Shown piece by piece: positions 39,458-47,839 of a DNA stretch of 64,000 nt. Location of the stretch: positions 186,001-250,000 of the forward strand of contig CAZKJL010000001.1 of the NCBI GenBank assembly GCA_964553135.1, given 5' to 3'. Source of the stretch: CAZKJL01 sp964553135 (GTDB taxonomy: Bacteria > Patescibacteriota > Gracilibacteria > Peribacterales > Peribacteraceae). Numbering within the stretch: position 1 is the stretch's first letter; every line of letters begins with the position of its first letter. The notes below the pieces were generated by a model. It made no database searches. It was not told the DNA's origin and saw only the letters and a program-made list of their open reading frames with translations. Both the position numbers and the translations under genes were made by a program.

Positions 39458-39853
39458 CTACTCCCGATCCCATTCCTTCGCCCTTAGGTCCATTTCGCGT
39501 TTGGCGGCACGGCGTTCCTTTCGCGCAAAGTGTTGTTCATGAAGTTCAAGCGGCGTTTCTCCTCTCTGAATCAAGAATTGCATCTTTAGGCGCTCTCTTT
39601 CGATGGCCGCCTCAGCCCGCATCTGCGCCTGCTCCTTCTCCAGCATCCGTTTGTCGGCTGCTATTTTTGCCACTTCGGTCTCGAGATAGAGATCCAACTG
39701 ATGCCAATGGTGCTTTCGCTGAATCTCATCCCACTGCCTTTCTGTTAAAACCTTCGATGAGACATTCGGGATCACGGAGCTTTCCATCGATACACGCGGA
39801 AACGTTTCTCCGCTCGCGCTGCACTCAAAACCGAGGTAATTCGCATTGATCAT
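39458..39853 (-). CDS. Hypothetical coiled-coil protein
   Basis: About 131 residues from the ATG at 39853 (MINANYLGFECSASGETFP). A small N-terminal domain is followed by a long charged helix with heptad-like spacing (EVAKIAADKRMLEKEQAQM, EAAIERERLKMQFL), then a basic helix. It has no known family. A TTG start at 39892 would extend it. The gene is divergent from the strong promoter at 39938. Confidence 0.55.
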   Translation of the reverse strand: MINANYLGFECSASGETFPRVSMESSVIPNVSSKVLTERQWDEIQRKHHWHQLDLYLETEVAKIAADKRMLEKEQAQMRAEAAIERERLKMQFLIQRGETPLELHEQHFARKERRAAKREMDLRAKEWDRE

Positions 39854-39937
39854 GATGACGTATGTCTTAAGTTTTTTACCGCCTCTCGTCAAATTATTCG
39901 TGCCTGAAGTGCTGTTAGGGCTTATCTGACGCGATAA

Positions 39938-39966
39938 TTGATATATATGTAATAATATTATATAAT
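39938..39966 (+). promoter_or_regulatory. Near-perfect sigma-70 promoter
   Basis: TTGATA (39938-39943), a 17-bp spacer and TATAAT (39961-39966), set in an AT-rich stretch. Transcription would start near 39973 and give a leader of about 115 nt before the ORF at 40089. Confidence 0.9.
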
Positions 39967-39994
39967 ACTAATTGGCTCTTTTACACACTGCGTC

Positions 39995-40063
39995 GGTTTC
40001 GGATCCACTCGGTTCACCGTGTTCGTGACTCGTGTGGATCCGAACCCCGGGGCTTTAGGCCCC
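39995..40063 (+). promoter_or_regulatory. Structured 5' leader of the 40089 gene
   Basis: GGTTTCGGATCCAC (39995-40008) pairs with GTGGATCCGAACC (40034-40046), a 13-bp stem with one bulge, capped by a 25-nt loop. A second hairpin GGGGC-TTTAG-GCCCC (40049-40063) follows. The arrangement could be an mRNA stabiliser, a protein-binding site or an unrecognised riboswitch. Confidence 0.65.
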
Positions 40064-40088
40064 ACAACGTCGAGCAAGGAATCGTTCC

Positions 40089-40457
40089 ATGAAGGTCCAG
40101 CTCCATGACTGCGTCAGCAAGCACCTGACTGGCGGTTTTGAACAGGACTACCCGACTGACTTCCTCCACGAGGTCGAAGTCGTGCACGACGTCCCCACGG
40201 TGGAGACCTACGTGCATGTCGCGGCTGAGGGCGTCACGATCGGTGAGCGCCTCATCCCGCCCGGCTCTGCCGAGCGGGTGAAGTTCAGCTTCACCGAGAG
40301 CAGCGGCATGCCGAGGTCGCTCGTCGTCATGATCCTGACGCACGACGAGGAGCGCACCTTCGGGTGCGATCTCAAGGCGTCGGTTGGGAATCGTGCCAAC
40401 GTCCTTAGCACCGACGACGAAAACTTCGTCGTCGAGCTCGTTGAAACCAAGGAGTAA
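40089..40457 (+). CDS. Hypothetical protein, strongly promoted
   Basis: This 122-residue soluble protein (MKVQLHDCVSKHLTGG) is beta-rich: VHDVPTVETYVHVAAEGVTIG, VKFSFTESSG, SLVVMILTHDEERTFGCDL, ENFVVELVETKE. Two cysteines lie near the ends. No family is recognised. Unlike most genes here it has a clear Shine-Dalgarno (AAGGA, 8 nt before the ATG), a consensus promoter, a structured leader and its own terminator, which suggests a very abundant product. It lies downstream of and convergent to the 16S gene. Its codon use is GC-rich like the neighbours. Confidence 0.8.
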   Translation: MKVQLHDCVSKHLTGGFEQDYPTDFLHEVEVVHDVPTVETYVHVAAEGVTIGERLIPPGSAERVKFSFTESSGMPRSLVVMILTHDEERTFGCDLKASVGNRANVLSTDDENFVVELVETKE

Positions 40458-40490
40458 AGCCCAAAGACGCAGACAGTAGAAGAGCACAAA

Positions 40491-40522
40491 GGCCCCCGAC
40501 TTCGGTCGGGGGTCGCTCTTTT
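40491..40522. terminator. Terminator of the 40089 gene, possibly bidirectional
   Basis: GGCCCCCGAC-TTCG-GTCGGGGGTC is a stem of about 9-10 bp (one G-U pair) followed by GCTCTTTTG on the plus strand and by CCTTTG on the minus strand. It may also stop the 16S transcript. Confidence 0.85.
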
Positions 40523-40586
40523 GCGTACGCAAAAATCACACGGGTTTCCGTGTGCCATCTTCGAGCAACGTCTAAAAAGCTCGTCA

Positions 40587-40625
40587 CCCTTCGATTCGTC
40601 CCGCATGTGCGGGACTCACTCAGGG
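40587..40625. repeat. Palindromic element, CCCTTCGA...CTCAGGG family, in the 16S trailer
   Basis: The outer motifs CCCTTCGA and CTCAGGG match the elements at 4842-4861 and 44344-44371. The centre holds an extra 7-bp hairpin GTCCCGC-ATGT-GCGGGAC. It lies 13 nt from the distal arm of the 16S processing stem. Confidence 0.8.
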
Positions 40626-40638
40626 TAAGTTATCCGGG

Positions 40639-40673
40639 CGCACCAAAGCTTCACCCCATCGTGTAGTAGAGAA
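40639..40673 (-). ncRNA. 3' arm of the 16S precursor processing stem
   Basis: The bases 40649-40673 are complementary to the leader arm at 42411-42435 with 23 of 25 pairs, and the pairing continues past a 3-nt bulge. Together the arms would loop out the whole 16S rRNA, as in RNase III processing stems. Confidence 0.85.
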
Positions 40674-40841
40674 AATAGATCAATCATATGTCGGGGCTTC
40701 TCGCCTCGCAGAACCCAGAACCCGTAAGGGTGCTGAATTCTGAAGGCGGAAGGGTGTCCCCCGCTCAAAAAATTGGATGCATGATGACTCTCCCGAAGGA
40801 AAGACACCTGTCAGAGCATGCTTCCAGAGAAACTCCCTGGT
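40674..40841 (-). other. 16S trailer between processing stem and mature 3' end
   Basis: No gene is seen. The region is transcribed with 16S and removed. It contains two modest dyads, including CCCGTAAGGG and a GCGAGGCGAGAAGCCCC stretch. Confidence 0.5.
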
Positions 40842-42309
<1,468 letters not shown>

Positions 42310-42410
42310 GAAATTTGGTGCTCGGGTGTTTATGCCGAAGCACTGGCTCGCCATTTTTTAGACAGGTTGGCGTTCCTGTTTAATTTCCAAAGGAAAATTG
42401 GACCTAAAAT

Positions 42411-42450
42411 TTCTCTACTACACGATGCTGTGAAGGAGCTTTAGGCGCGT
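42411..42450 (-). ncRNA. 5' arm of the 16S precursor processing stem
   Basis: The bases 42411-42435 pair with 40649-40673; the next bases (AAAGC and GCGC parts) extend the pairing after a 3-nt bulge. It lies about 100 nt before the mature 16S 5' end. Confidence 0.85.
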
Positions 42451-42521
42451 GTGAGGCGAAGCTCCTTAGAAGGGAGACAAACGAGCCATTACGAATGCAT
42501 TGGCTTACTCACAGCCGGGCC

Positions 42522-42550
42522 ATCTTAGGAGGAGGGGAAAGCTGCGTCAA
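42522..42550 (-). promoter_or_regulatory. Promoter of the 16S gene
   Basis: On the minus strand TTGACG (42545-42550), a 17-bp spacer and TAAGAT (42522-42527). The leader between it and mature 16S is about 205 nt and holds the processing arm; no gene is seen in 42310-42655. Confidence 0.85.
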
Positions 42551-42655
42551 GCGCGATAGACAACTTTTTGGTACGACAAGAACGGCTGAGTTCGGACCGG
42601 CGCTACAAAGCGGGGGAAATATCACCTTTTCCTCTTCGCAAAGCGGTTCTCCGTG

Positions 42656-43288
42656 CTACGCCGGTGCCTCCTCCTCGAACGACACGCAATTCGGCGGTAC
42701 GGCGATGAATTCGATGCCGGGAAATTTTTCTTGAAGTTTTCGGATGACGTCCCCTCCTTCTCTGCAGCCATCGAAGCGCTCCTTCCATTGCCGTGCATTC
42801 GTGAGTGCCAGATCCACTTTGGGTGGTCGCCCTTTCTGCGCGAGCGCAAGGCCGCTTGCGACTTCCGGGACGCACACGCTCGACGTCTCTCCCAAGACGT
42901 GGAGCTGCGTCGTCTCGTCCATCGTTTGTCCGCGCGGGCCGAGCAAGGCCTGTGCCTGTCGGTAGTACCTCGCGCATGAGGTGGGGTCGAGCGCGACGGT
43001 GAAGTAGATCGCGAGGAGATGTGAGTGGCGTTCTTGCAATGCTTTCACGGACGCACCGATGAGAGCGTCACCGGGATTCGTACTCTGCGCCCACATGTTC
43101 ATACCTACCTCATTCCAATAGGCCAACGCGAACACCGCATGTCTTGTCTCATCGACGGTGCTGACGAAGTCTCCGTATGCATCGAGCAATTTTTTGCTTG
43201 ATCGGAGGGCGTCCTCATCCGTTTCGCCCTGTGCCGTAAAGCCTGGGTGGACGATGAACGATGCTTGTTCGAGGACAGTGGGACTCAT
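42656..43288 (-). CDS. Hypothetical protein
   Basis: About 210 residues from MSPTVLEQASFIVHPGF. It is soluble, and its opening FIVHPGFTAQGETDED plus long helical segments (SSKKLLDAYGDFVSTVDE, SVKALQERHSHLLAIYF) suggest an alpha/beta fold. The last part (VIRKLQEKFPGIEFIAVPPNCVSFEEE) ends in a beta strand. I do not recognise the family. It lies upstream of the 16S promoter on the same strand, so read-through could reach 16S. Confidence 0.65.
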   Translation of the reverse strand: MSPTVLEQASFIVHPGFTAQGETDEDALRSSKKLLDAYGDFVSTVDETRHAVFALAYWNEVGMNMWAQSTNPGDALIGASVKALQERHSHLLAIYFTVALDPTSCARYYRQAQALLGPRGQTMDETTQLHVLGETSSVCVPEVASGLALAQKGRPPKVDLALTNARQWKERFDGCREGGDVIRKLQEKFPGIEFIAVPPNCVSFEEEAPA

Positions 43289-43329
43289 AAAGGAGGGCAC
43301 TATGGGTATTCGCGCCATGACATGTCAAA

Positions 43330-43359
43330 TTGACACCGTTACCCCGCTGCGTCTAAAGT
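43330..43359 (+). promoter_or_regulatory. Promoter of rpsF-rpsR
   Basis: TTGACA (43330-43335), an 18-bp spacer and TAAAGT (43354-43359). The leader of about 48 nt contains a small CTCTCC/GGAGA hairpin and could host S6:S18 autoregulation, though I cannot confirm the known motif. Confidence 0.75.
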
Positions 43360-43413
43360 ACCCCGGCTTTGATTCCCTCTCTCCCTTCGGAGACAGGTTT
43401 AACCCAAGAACCA

Positions 43414-43968
43414 ATGCCCAAACTTTCACCGAGCAACGAAGACGTCCGCGTGTACGAAATCGCGGTCATGTACCAGCCCGACTTGGACCAGAAGGCCGAG
43501 ACCGCACTCCTCGGAGAGGTCGAAGCTCTGTTCGCCGAGGCCAAGGCCAAGCTTCTCTTCAAGGATCCTTGGAGCAAGCGTGGACTCGCCTACAAGATCG
43601 GCGGCTTCAGCGAAGCCAAGTTCGTCGTGTACTACCACGAGATGGATCCTTCCATGATTCGCGAACTCGACAAGCAGCTCCGCCTTCTCAAAGGAATTCT
43701 CCGCCACCTCATCGTCATCCCGCCCGTGGGATACGAGGCCGTGAGCTACGAGGACATGTACCAGAACTGGCTCAAGAACCGCGTCACCATCGCCGATCAG
43801 CGCCAGAAGAAGAAAGAGGAGCGCCTCAAGCAGACGGTCACGGCTCAGGCCAAGCGCGCGACGAAGCGCATGGACACCAAGCCCAAGGAAGCCGCCAAGC
43901 CGCTCGACGCGGGTCAGCTCACCGGAGCTCTCGACAAACTCATCTCCGATGACGACCTGAAGATTTAA
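43414..43968 (+). CDS. rpsF: Ribosomal protein bS6, extended
   Basis: This 184-residue protein has the S6 ferredoxin-like fold in the first 110 residues (RVYEIAVMYQPDLDQKAE, KRGLAYKIGGFSEAKFVVYYHEMDP, RLLKGILRHLIVIP). A charged C-terminal tail of about 70 residues (QRQKKKEERLKQ, DTKPKEAAKPLDAGQ) is longer than in most bacteria. It binds 16S rRNA with S18. The start ATG has no Shine-Dalgarno. The usual ssb gene between rpsF and rpsR is absent. Confidence 0.95.
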   Translation: MPKLSPSNEDVRVYEIAVMYQPDLDQKAETALLGEVEALFAEAKAKLLFKDPWSKRGLAYKIGGFSEAKFVVYYHEMDPSMIRELDKQLRLLKGILRHLIVIPPVGYEAVSYEDMYQNWLKNRVTIADQRQKKKEERLKQTVTAQAKRATKRMDTKPKEAAKPLDAGQLTGALDKLISDDDLKI

Positions 43969-43999
43969 TTCCGCATCTCCCCACTCCTCCCACCCGACC

Positions 44000-44242
44000 A
44001 TGGCCTACAACAACAATCAGCAGAAGAGCAAGCAACGCATCGCCAAGAAGAACTGTCCGTTCGACCGCGAGGGCGTGAAGTACATGGACTACAAGGACTA
44101 CCCGACGCTCAAGCCGTACATCGATTACTTCGGTAACGTCCGCAAGCGCTACTACTCGGGCTTGTGTCTCAAGCACCAGAAGATGATCAAGAACGCCGTG
44201 GAGCGCGCACGCTTCCTCGGATTCTTGGCCTACCGCAAATAG
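44000..44242 (+). CDS. rpsR: Ribosomal protein bS18
   Basis: This 80-residue protein has the typical N-terminal Cys/basic segment (RIAKKNCPFDREGVKYMDYKD) and the core YIDYFGNVRKRYYSGLCLKHQKMIKNAVERAR ending FLGFLAYRK. It follows rpsF by 31 nt and shares its promoter. It partners with S6 in the small subunit platform. Confidence 0.97.
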   Translation: MAYNNNQQKSKQRIAKKNCPFDREGVKYMDYKDYPTLKPYIDYFGNVRKRYYSGLCLKHQKMIKNAVERARFLGFLAYRK

Positions 44243-44249
44243 TTTTTTT

Positions 44250-44297
44250 ACAACCGAAACGACGGATGACGTCGGTTGTCCGCCTCTTCGGTTTTTT
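44250..44297 (+). terminator. Terminator of rpsF-rpsR with an alternative fold
   Basis: AACCGAA (44252-44258) can pair with TTCGGTT (44287-44293) followed by a T-run. The same left arm can instead pair as ACAACCGA with TCGGTTGT (44272-44279), which would disrupt the terminator. The two folds exclude each other. Confidence 0.75.
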
Positions 44298-44308
44298 GCG
44301 ATTTCTTT

Positions 44309-44314
44309 TATACT
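44309..44314 (+). promoter_or_regulatory. -10 box of the original yebC start
   Basis: TATACT lies exactly 6 nt before the ATG at 44321, so the transcript should begin at or next to that ATG. That ATG belongs to the detached yebC head, not to the working gene. Confidence 0.7.
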
Positions 44315-44320
44315 CCGCTC

Positions 44321-44392
44321 ATGTCGGGACATTCCAAGTGGCACCCTTCGACTCGCTTCGCTCGCTCAGGGCAAGCAACTTTTTCTTTCTGA
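44321..44392 (+). CDS. 23-codon leader ORF made from a detached yebC 5' end
   Basis: The first 8 codons encode MSGHSKWH, identical to the start of YebC at 44396. Five of the 8 codons differ, all synonymous; serine codon 5 is TCC here and AGT in the working gene. The frame then runs through the palindromic element (PSTRFARSGQATFSF) and stops at 44390-44392, 3 nt before the yebC ATG. If it is translated from the leaderless promoter, yebC would rely on termination-reinitiation. Confidence 0.75.
   Translation: MSGHSKWHPSTRFARSGQATFSF
44344..44371. repeat. Palindromic element, CCCTTCGAC...GCTCAGGG family
   Basis: CCCTTCGAC (44344-44352) and GCTCAGGG (44364-44371) flank TCGCTTCGCTC. A 24-nt pyrimidine-rich tail follows before the working yebC ATG. 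The CCCTTCGAC end faces the detached gene end, as at secA. Confidence 0.85.
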
Positions 44393-44395
44393 ATC

Positions 44396-45139
44396 ATGTC
44401 AGGTCACAGTAAATGGCACAACATTCGGGTGAAGAAAATGGCGACCGACGCGCGCAAGGGCAAGGCGTACACCAAGTACGCGCGTCTCATCGAAATCGCG
44501 TCGCGTGAAGGCGGGGGAGACCCGGGCAGCAATGTTCGCCTGCGCGCACTCATCGATGCCGCCAAGAGCGAGAGCGTGCCGAATGCCAACATCGAACGCG
44601 CCATCAAGAAGGGCACGGGAGCGCTTCAGGGCGAAGCGATGCAGGAGATCGTCTACGAGGCGTACGGCTTCGGAGGCGTGGCATTCATCATCGAGTGTTT
44701 GTCCGATAATAAAAATCGCACGCTTGGGAACGTGAAGCTCATTCTCAGTAAAAACGGCGGACGGTTCGCCGAGAGCGGATCCGTGATGTGGATGTTCGAG
44801 CGCAAGGGAGTCGTGGTCGCGACGAGTGCGGGTTTATCGGCCGATGCGGCGAAGCTCGAAGAGTTGGAGCTCGGCCTCATCGATGCCGGAGCCGATGATT
44901 TCAGTGTCTCGGGAGATCACATCCGCGCCGTGAGCGACATGACGAAGTGGACCGCGGTGCGCGACTTCCTCAAAACGAAAGGCCTCGCCATCGATTCCGC
45001 GGGACTGCAGTACGTCGCCAAACAAACGGCGCCCGTCGATGAAGCGACCCTTGAGAAAAACGAGCATCTCGTCGGACTGCTGGAAGAAGACGACGATGTC
45101 TCCGAGGTGCACCTCAACGCATCAGCAGATCAGGCCTGA
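44396..45139 (+). CDS. yebC: YebC/PmpR-family protein (TACO1 type)
   Basis: This 247-residue protein has the universal start MSGHSKWHNIRVKKMATDARKGK, the middle LRALIDAAKSESVPNANIERAIKKGTG and YEAYGFGGVAFIIECLSDNKNRT, and a C-terminal domain ending in an acidic EEDDDVSEVH. The family acts as a DNA-binding regulator in some bacteria and helps ribosomes through proline stretches in others. Its first 8 codons are a recoded copy of the head stranded at 44321. The last 18 nt overlap the convergent gene. Confidence 0.96.
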   Translation: MSGHSKWHNIRVKKMATDARKGKAYTKYARLIEIASREGGGDPGSNVRLRALIDAAKSESVPNANIERAIKKGTGALQGEAMQEIVYEAYGFGGVAFIIECLSDNKNRTLGNVKLILSKNGGRFAESGSVMWMFERKGVVVATSAGLSADAAKLEELELGLIDAGADDFSVSGDHIRAVSDMTKWTAVRDFLKTKGLAIDSAGLQYVAKQTAPVDEATLEKNEHLVGLLEEDDDVSEVHLNASADQA

Positions 45140-45982
45140 GGTGTGGTGGAACATGGGATGCTGGTCGGGAAGGATCAGCGTGTCGGCACTCATCATGCGA
45201 TGGGTGTGTTTGCGCATCATGTTGTCTTCATGCGTGCGTCCCGGCTTGTTGATAAGCCCGATACAGTCCATCAGTACGCCGAAACTGATGTCGCTGCAGA
45301 GCTGCGTGCCGTATTTGTAGAGAGTGTTTCTGACCGTCTCAAGATGCATCGCGTCTTTGCGATCGTCGTCATGGGGTCTGGCGGGCAAAAAAATTCCCAA
45401 ATTTCTCGCAGTTCCCAGCTGCAAGCCGAATTGCGTGGGGCAACAGGCGTACGTGGCGCCATGGATCTCCACCGGTCGAGACGGGGGAATGCCGCCGCTT
45501 TTCTCTGCAAACCGTGCGAACATCTTCTCATCCAAGTAGCCCACTCCCTCGCAGGAGACGATGTCGTCGGGTTCGTCGGTCCTGCCATCCGGTTCGGGGT
45601 GTTTGATGCGAATGACATCGGGATGCTCCGAGAGTGTGAGCAGGAGTTTGTCGTGAAACGTGTCCCGCCACAGATCCAGAATGTCCCGCATCAGTTCGGG
45701 GGACACATCGTCACGCTCTTCGGCGGCGATCGCCTCGATTCGATGTTCCAACTGTAAACGTCCGATGGCATGCCAGGGCCACTCCTCGTGCACCGAGCAA
45801 TGCAAAGGCTCATGACTGCCCTCGCTCGAAACATGAAGCACATCAGCCATGGAGGTTGTAGCTCCTCGAAACGGTACCGTGATCTTGCGCGTGCGCTCCT
45901 CGAAATACGCCAGCGCTTTGCGCTCCTGGTCGGAACACTTGCTCAAGAATTCCTCACGGTTTGCTTGCAATGCGTTCGACAT
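45122..45982 (-). CDS. Hypothetical protein
   Basis: This 286-residue soluble protein is rich in His and Cys (HCSVHEEWPWHAIGR, ACCPTQFGLQ, MRKHTHRMMSADTLIL) and ends HPMFHHTSGLIC. The His/Cys content hints at metal binding, but there is no standard motif that I recognise. It overlaps the yebC 3' end by 18 nt. The ATG lies within TATAATG, so the true promoter must be further up; a TAGTAT 10 nt before the ATG is possible. Confidence 0.65.
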   Translation of the reverse strand: MSNALQANREEFLSKCSDQERKALAYFEERTRKITVPFRGATTSMADVLHVSSEGSHEPLHCSVHEEWPWHAIGRLQLEHRIEAIAAEERDDVSPELMRDILDLWRDTFHDKLLLTLSEHPDVIRIKHPEPDGRTDEPDDIVSCEGVGYLDEKMFARFAEKSGGIPPSRPVEIHGATYACCPTQFGLQLGTARNLGIFLPARPHDDDRKDAMHLETVRNTLYKYGTQLCSDISFGVLMDCIGLINKPGRTHEDNMMRKHTHRMMSADTLILPDQHPMFHHTSGLIC

Positions 45983-46045
45983 TATAGATACGATACTATG
46001 TAATCTATTTGTGTCAATTATCCCTGACGTCGCTCCGTACTGCGG

Positions 46046-46074
46046 TGGACGTCGAGATAGTTCAGTACTAAACT
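46046..46074 (+). promoter_or_regulatory. Leaderless promoter of the ABC exporter
   Basis: TGGACG (46046-46051), a 17-bp spacer and TAAACT (46069-46074), then exactly 6 nt to the ATG. Confidence 0.8.
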
Positions 46075-46080
46075 AGTTTC

Positions 46081-47838
46081 ATGCGCGCTTTCGCAGCTCT
46101 CATTTCGACCCTGTGGCGATACGCCGGTTCTCGGCGTCCGCTCGTCGTGCTCTACACGTGCATGTTCGTCGTGGCCAACGCCGTGTGGCTGTTCGAGCCG
46201 TACGCCGTCGGCCGCATTCTCGACAGCATTCAGAACGCCGGCCCGTCGCAAATGAACGACGTCATCTTCTATCTCACGGTGCTCGTGATGCTCTCGGCCG
46301 GATTTTGGGTGCTCCACGGCCCCGCCCGCGTGATGGAGCGTTCCACGGCCTTCCACGTCCGCACCGCGTTCAAACAGCACCTGTACGTCATCATCACGGG
46401 TCTGCCCCTCCAGTGGCACAAGAATCACCACTCGGGTCAGACCATCAACCGCATTTACAAGTCGACGAACTCGCTCTTCGACTTCGCGCAGAACGGATAC
46501 CAAATCATCGAAATGCTCATTCGACCGCTCGGTGCGCTCGTGGCTCTTTCGCTCATCATGCCCATGGCCGCGGGCATCGCGGTGCTCGTCATGGCGGGTT
46601 CGGCCGTCGTCATTTTTTTCTTCGACAAGGTGCTCTTCCCGCTCTACGACCGCGTGAACGAGAAGGACCACGTCGTGGCCTCGGCGCTCCATGACTACAT
46701 CACCAACATCACGACCGTCATCACGCTGCGCCTGGAGAAGCTCACGCAGAGCGAGCTCCTCAAGCGCATGACGACGTACTTTCCGATCTACTTGCGCGAA
46801 TCCCGATACAACGAAGGGAAGTGGTTCACGGCCACCATTCTCATCTCGGCCATGACGTCCATCGTGCTCGGGTGGTACGTGTGGACCACACTCGGCTCCG
46901 GCGGCGTCATTTTGGCCGGTACGTTCTTCATGCTGTACGACTACCTCCAGAAAATCGGCGGTGCTTTTTACACCTTTGCCTGGAAGTACGGCGCCACGGT
47001 GGAGGCGTACGCCAACCTCAAGACCGTCGACCCCATTCTCCGCGCCGACCTCGCCGAGCAGCACGAGGAGTGCACGCTCCCGAACGGTTGGAGAAAGATC
47101 GCCATCACGGGCCTCGACTTCACGTACAAGGACGAAGAGCAGCGCATGCATCACCTCAAGGACGTCGACGTACTGCTGGAGAAGGGCAAGAAAATCGCCT
47201 TCGTGGGTGAGAGCGGCAGCGGTAAATCCACGCTCATGGTGCTCATCCGCGGCCTGCAGACCGCCGACGGAACCACGGTGCTCTGCGACGGCAAGCCGCT
47301 CAAGCACGGCCTCAAGGACGTGGGTTCAACGGTCACGCTCATTCCGCAGGAGCCCGAAATTTTCGAGAACACCATCGAATACAACATCACGCTCGGAACC
47401 GCCCACACGGAGGACGAGATCATGGACGACGTGCGCTTGGCTCGATTCGAATCCACGCTCGAGAAGCTCCCCAAAGGACTGCAGACCAATACCGCCGAGA
47501 AAGGCGTGAACCTGAGCGGGGGAGAGAAGCAGCGCTTGGCGCTCGCCCGCGGATTCTTCGCCGCCAAGGACAGCGGCATCATCCTGCTCGACGAGCCCAC
47601 GAGTTCCGTGGACCCCGCCAACGAACGCGCGATTTACGAAAACCTCATGAAGAAATTCGCCGATCGTTGCATCGTGTCATCGCTCCACAAGTTGTACCTG
47701 CTTCCGATGTTCGACTTCGTCTACGTCTTTAAGGACGGCAAAGTCGTGAGCACCGGCACGCCGCAGGAAATGCTCGGCGAAGGAGGCATGCTGCATCCGC
47801 TGTGGGTGCGAGAACGCGAGATGAAGAACCGCGCCTAA
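46081..47838 (+). CDS. ABC exporter, fused membrane and ATPase domains
   Basis: This 585-residue half-transporter has six membrane helices in the first 310 residues and a nucleotide-binding domain with Walker A GESGSGKST, Q-loop LIPQEPEIFENTI, signature LSGGEKQRLALARG, Walker B GIILLDEPTSSVDPA and an H-loop in CIVSSLHKL. It should work as a homodimer exporting a lipid, peptide or drug; the substrate is unknown. Its mRNA is leaderless. It is convergent with the PBP gene with a 1-nt gap. Confidence 0.93.
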   Translation: MRAFAALISTLWRYAGSRRPLVVLYTCMFVVANAVWLFEPYAVGRILDSIQNAGPSQMNDVIFYLTVLVMLSAGFWVLHGPARVMERSTAFHVRTAFKQHLYVIITGLPLQWHKNHHSGQTINRIYKSTNSLFDFAQNGYQIIEMLIRPLGALVALSLIMPMAAGIAVLVMAGSAVVIFFFDKVLFPLYDRVNEKDHVVASALHDYITNITTVITLRLEKLTQSELLKRMTTYFPIYLRESRYNEGKWFTATILISAMTSIVLGWYVWTTLGSGGVILAGTFFMLYDYLQKIGGAFYTFAWKYGATVEAYANLKTVDPILRADLAEQHEECTLPNGWRKIAITGLDFTYKDEEQRMHHLKDVDVLLEKGKKIAFVGESGSGKSTLMVLIRGLQTADGTTVLCDGKPLKHGLKDVGSTVTLIPQEPEIFENTIEYNITLGTAHTEDEIMDDVRLARFESTLEKLPKGLQTNTAEKGVNLSGGEKQRLALARGFFAAKDSGIILLDEPTSSVDPANERAIYENLMKKFADRCIVSSLHKLYLLPMFDFVYVFKDGKVVSTGTPQEMLGEGGMLHPLWVREREMKNRA

Positions 47839-47839
47839 A

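Noticed and set aside
43303..43952. Plus-strand frame with a fine AAGGAGG Shine-Dalgarno and ATG (MGIRAMTCQIDTV) upstream of rpsF
   Set aside because: It contains the rpsF promoter, runs through rpsF in the wrong frame, and its translation is low-complexity Arg/Gln/His typical of a shadow frame.
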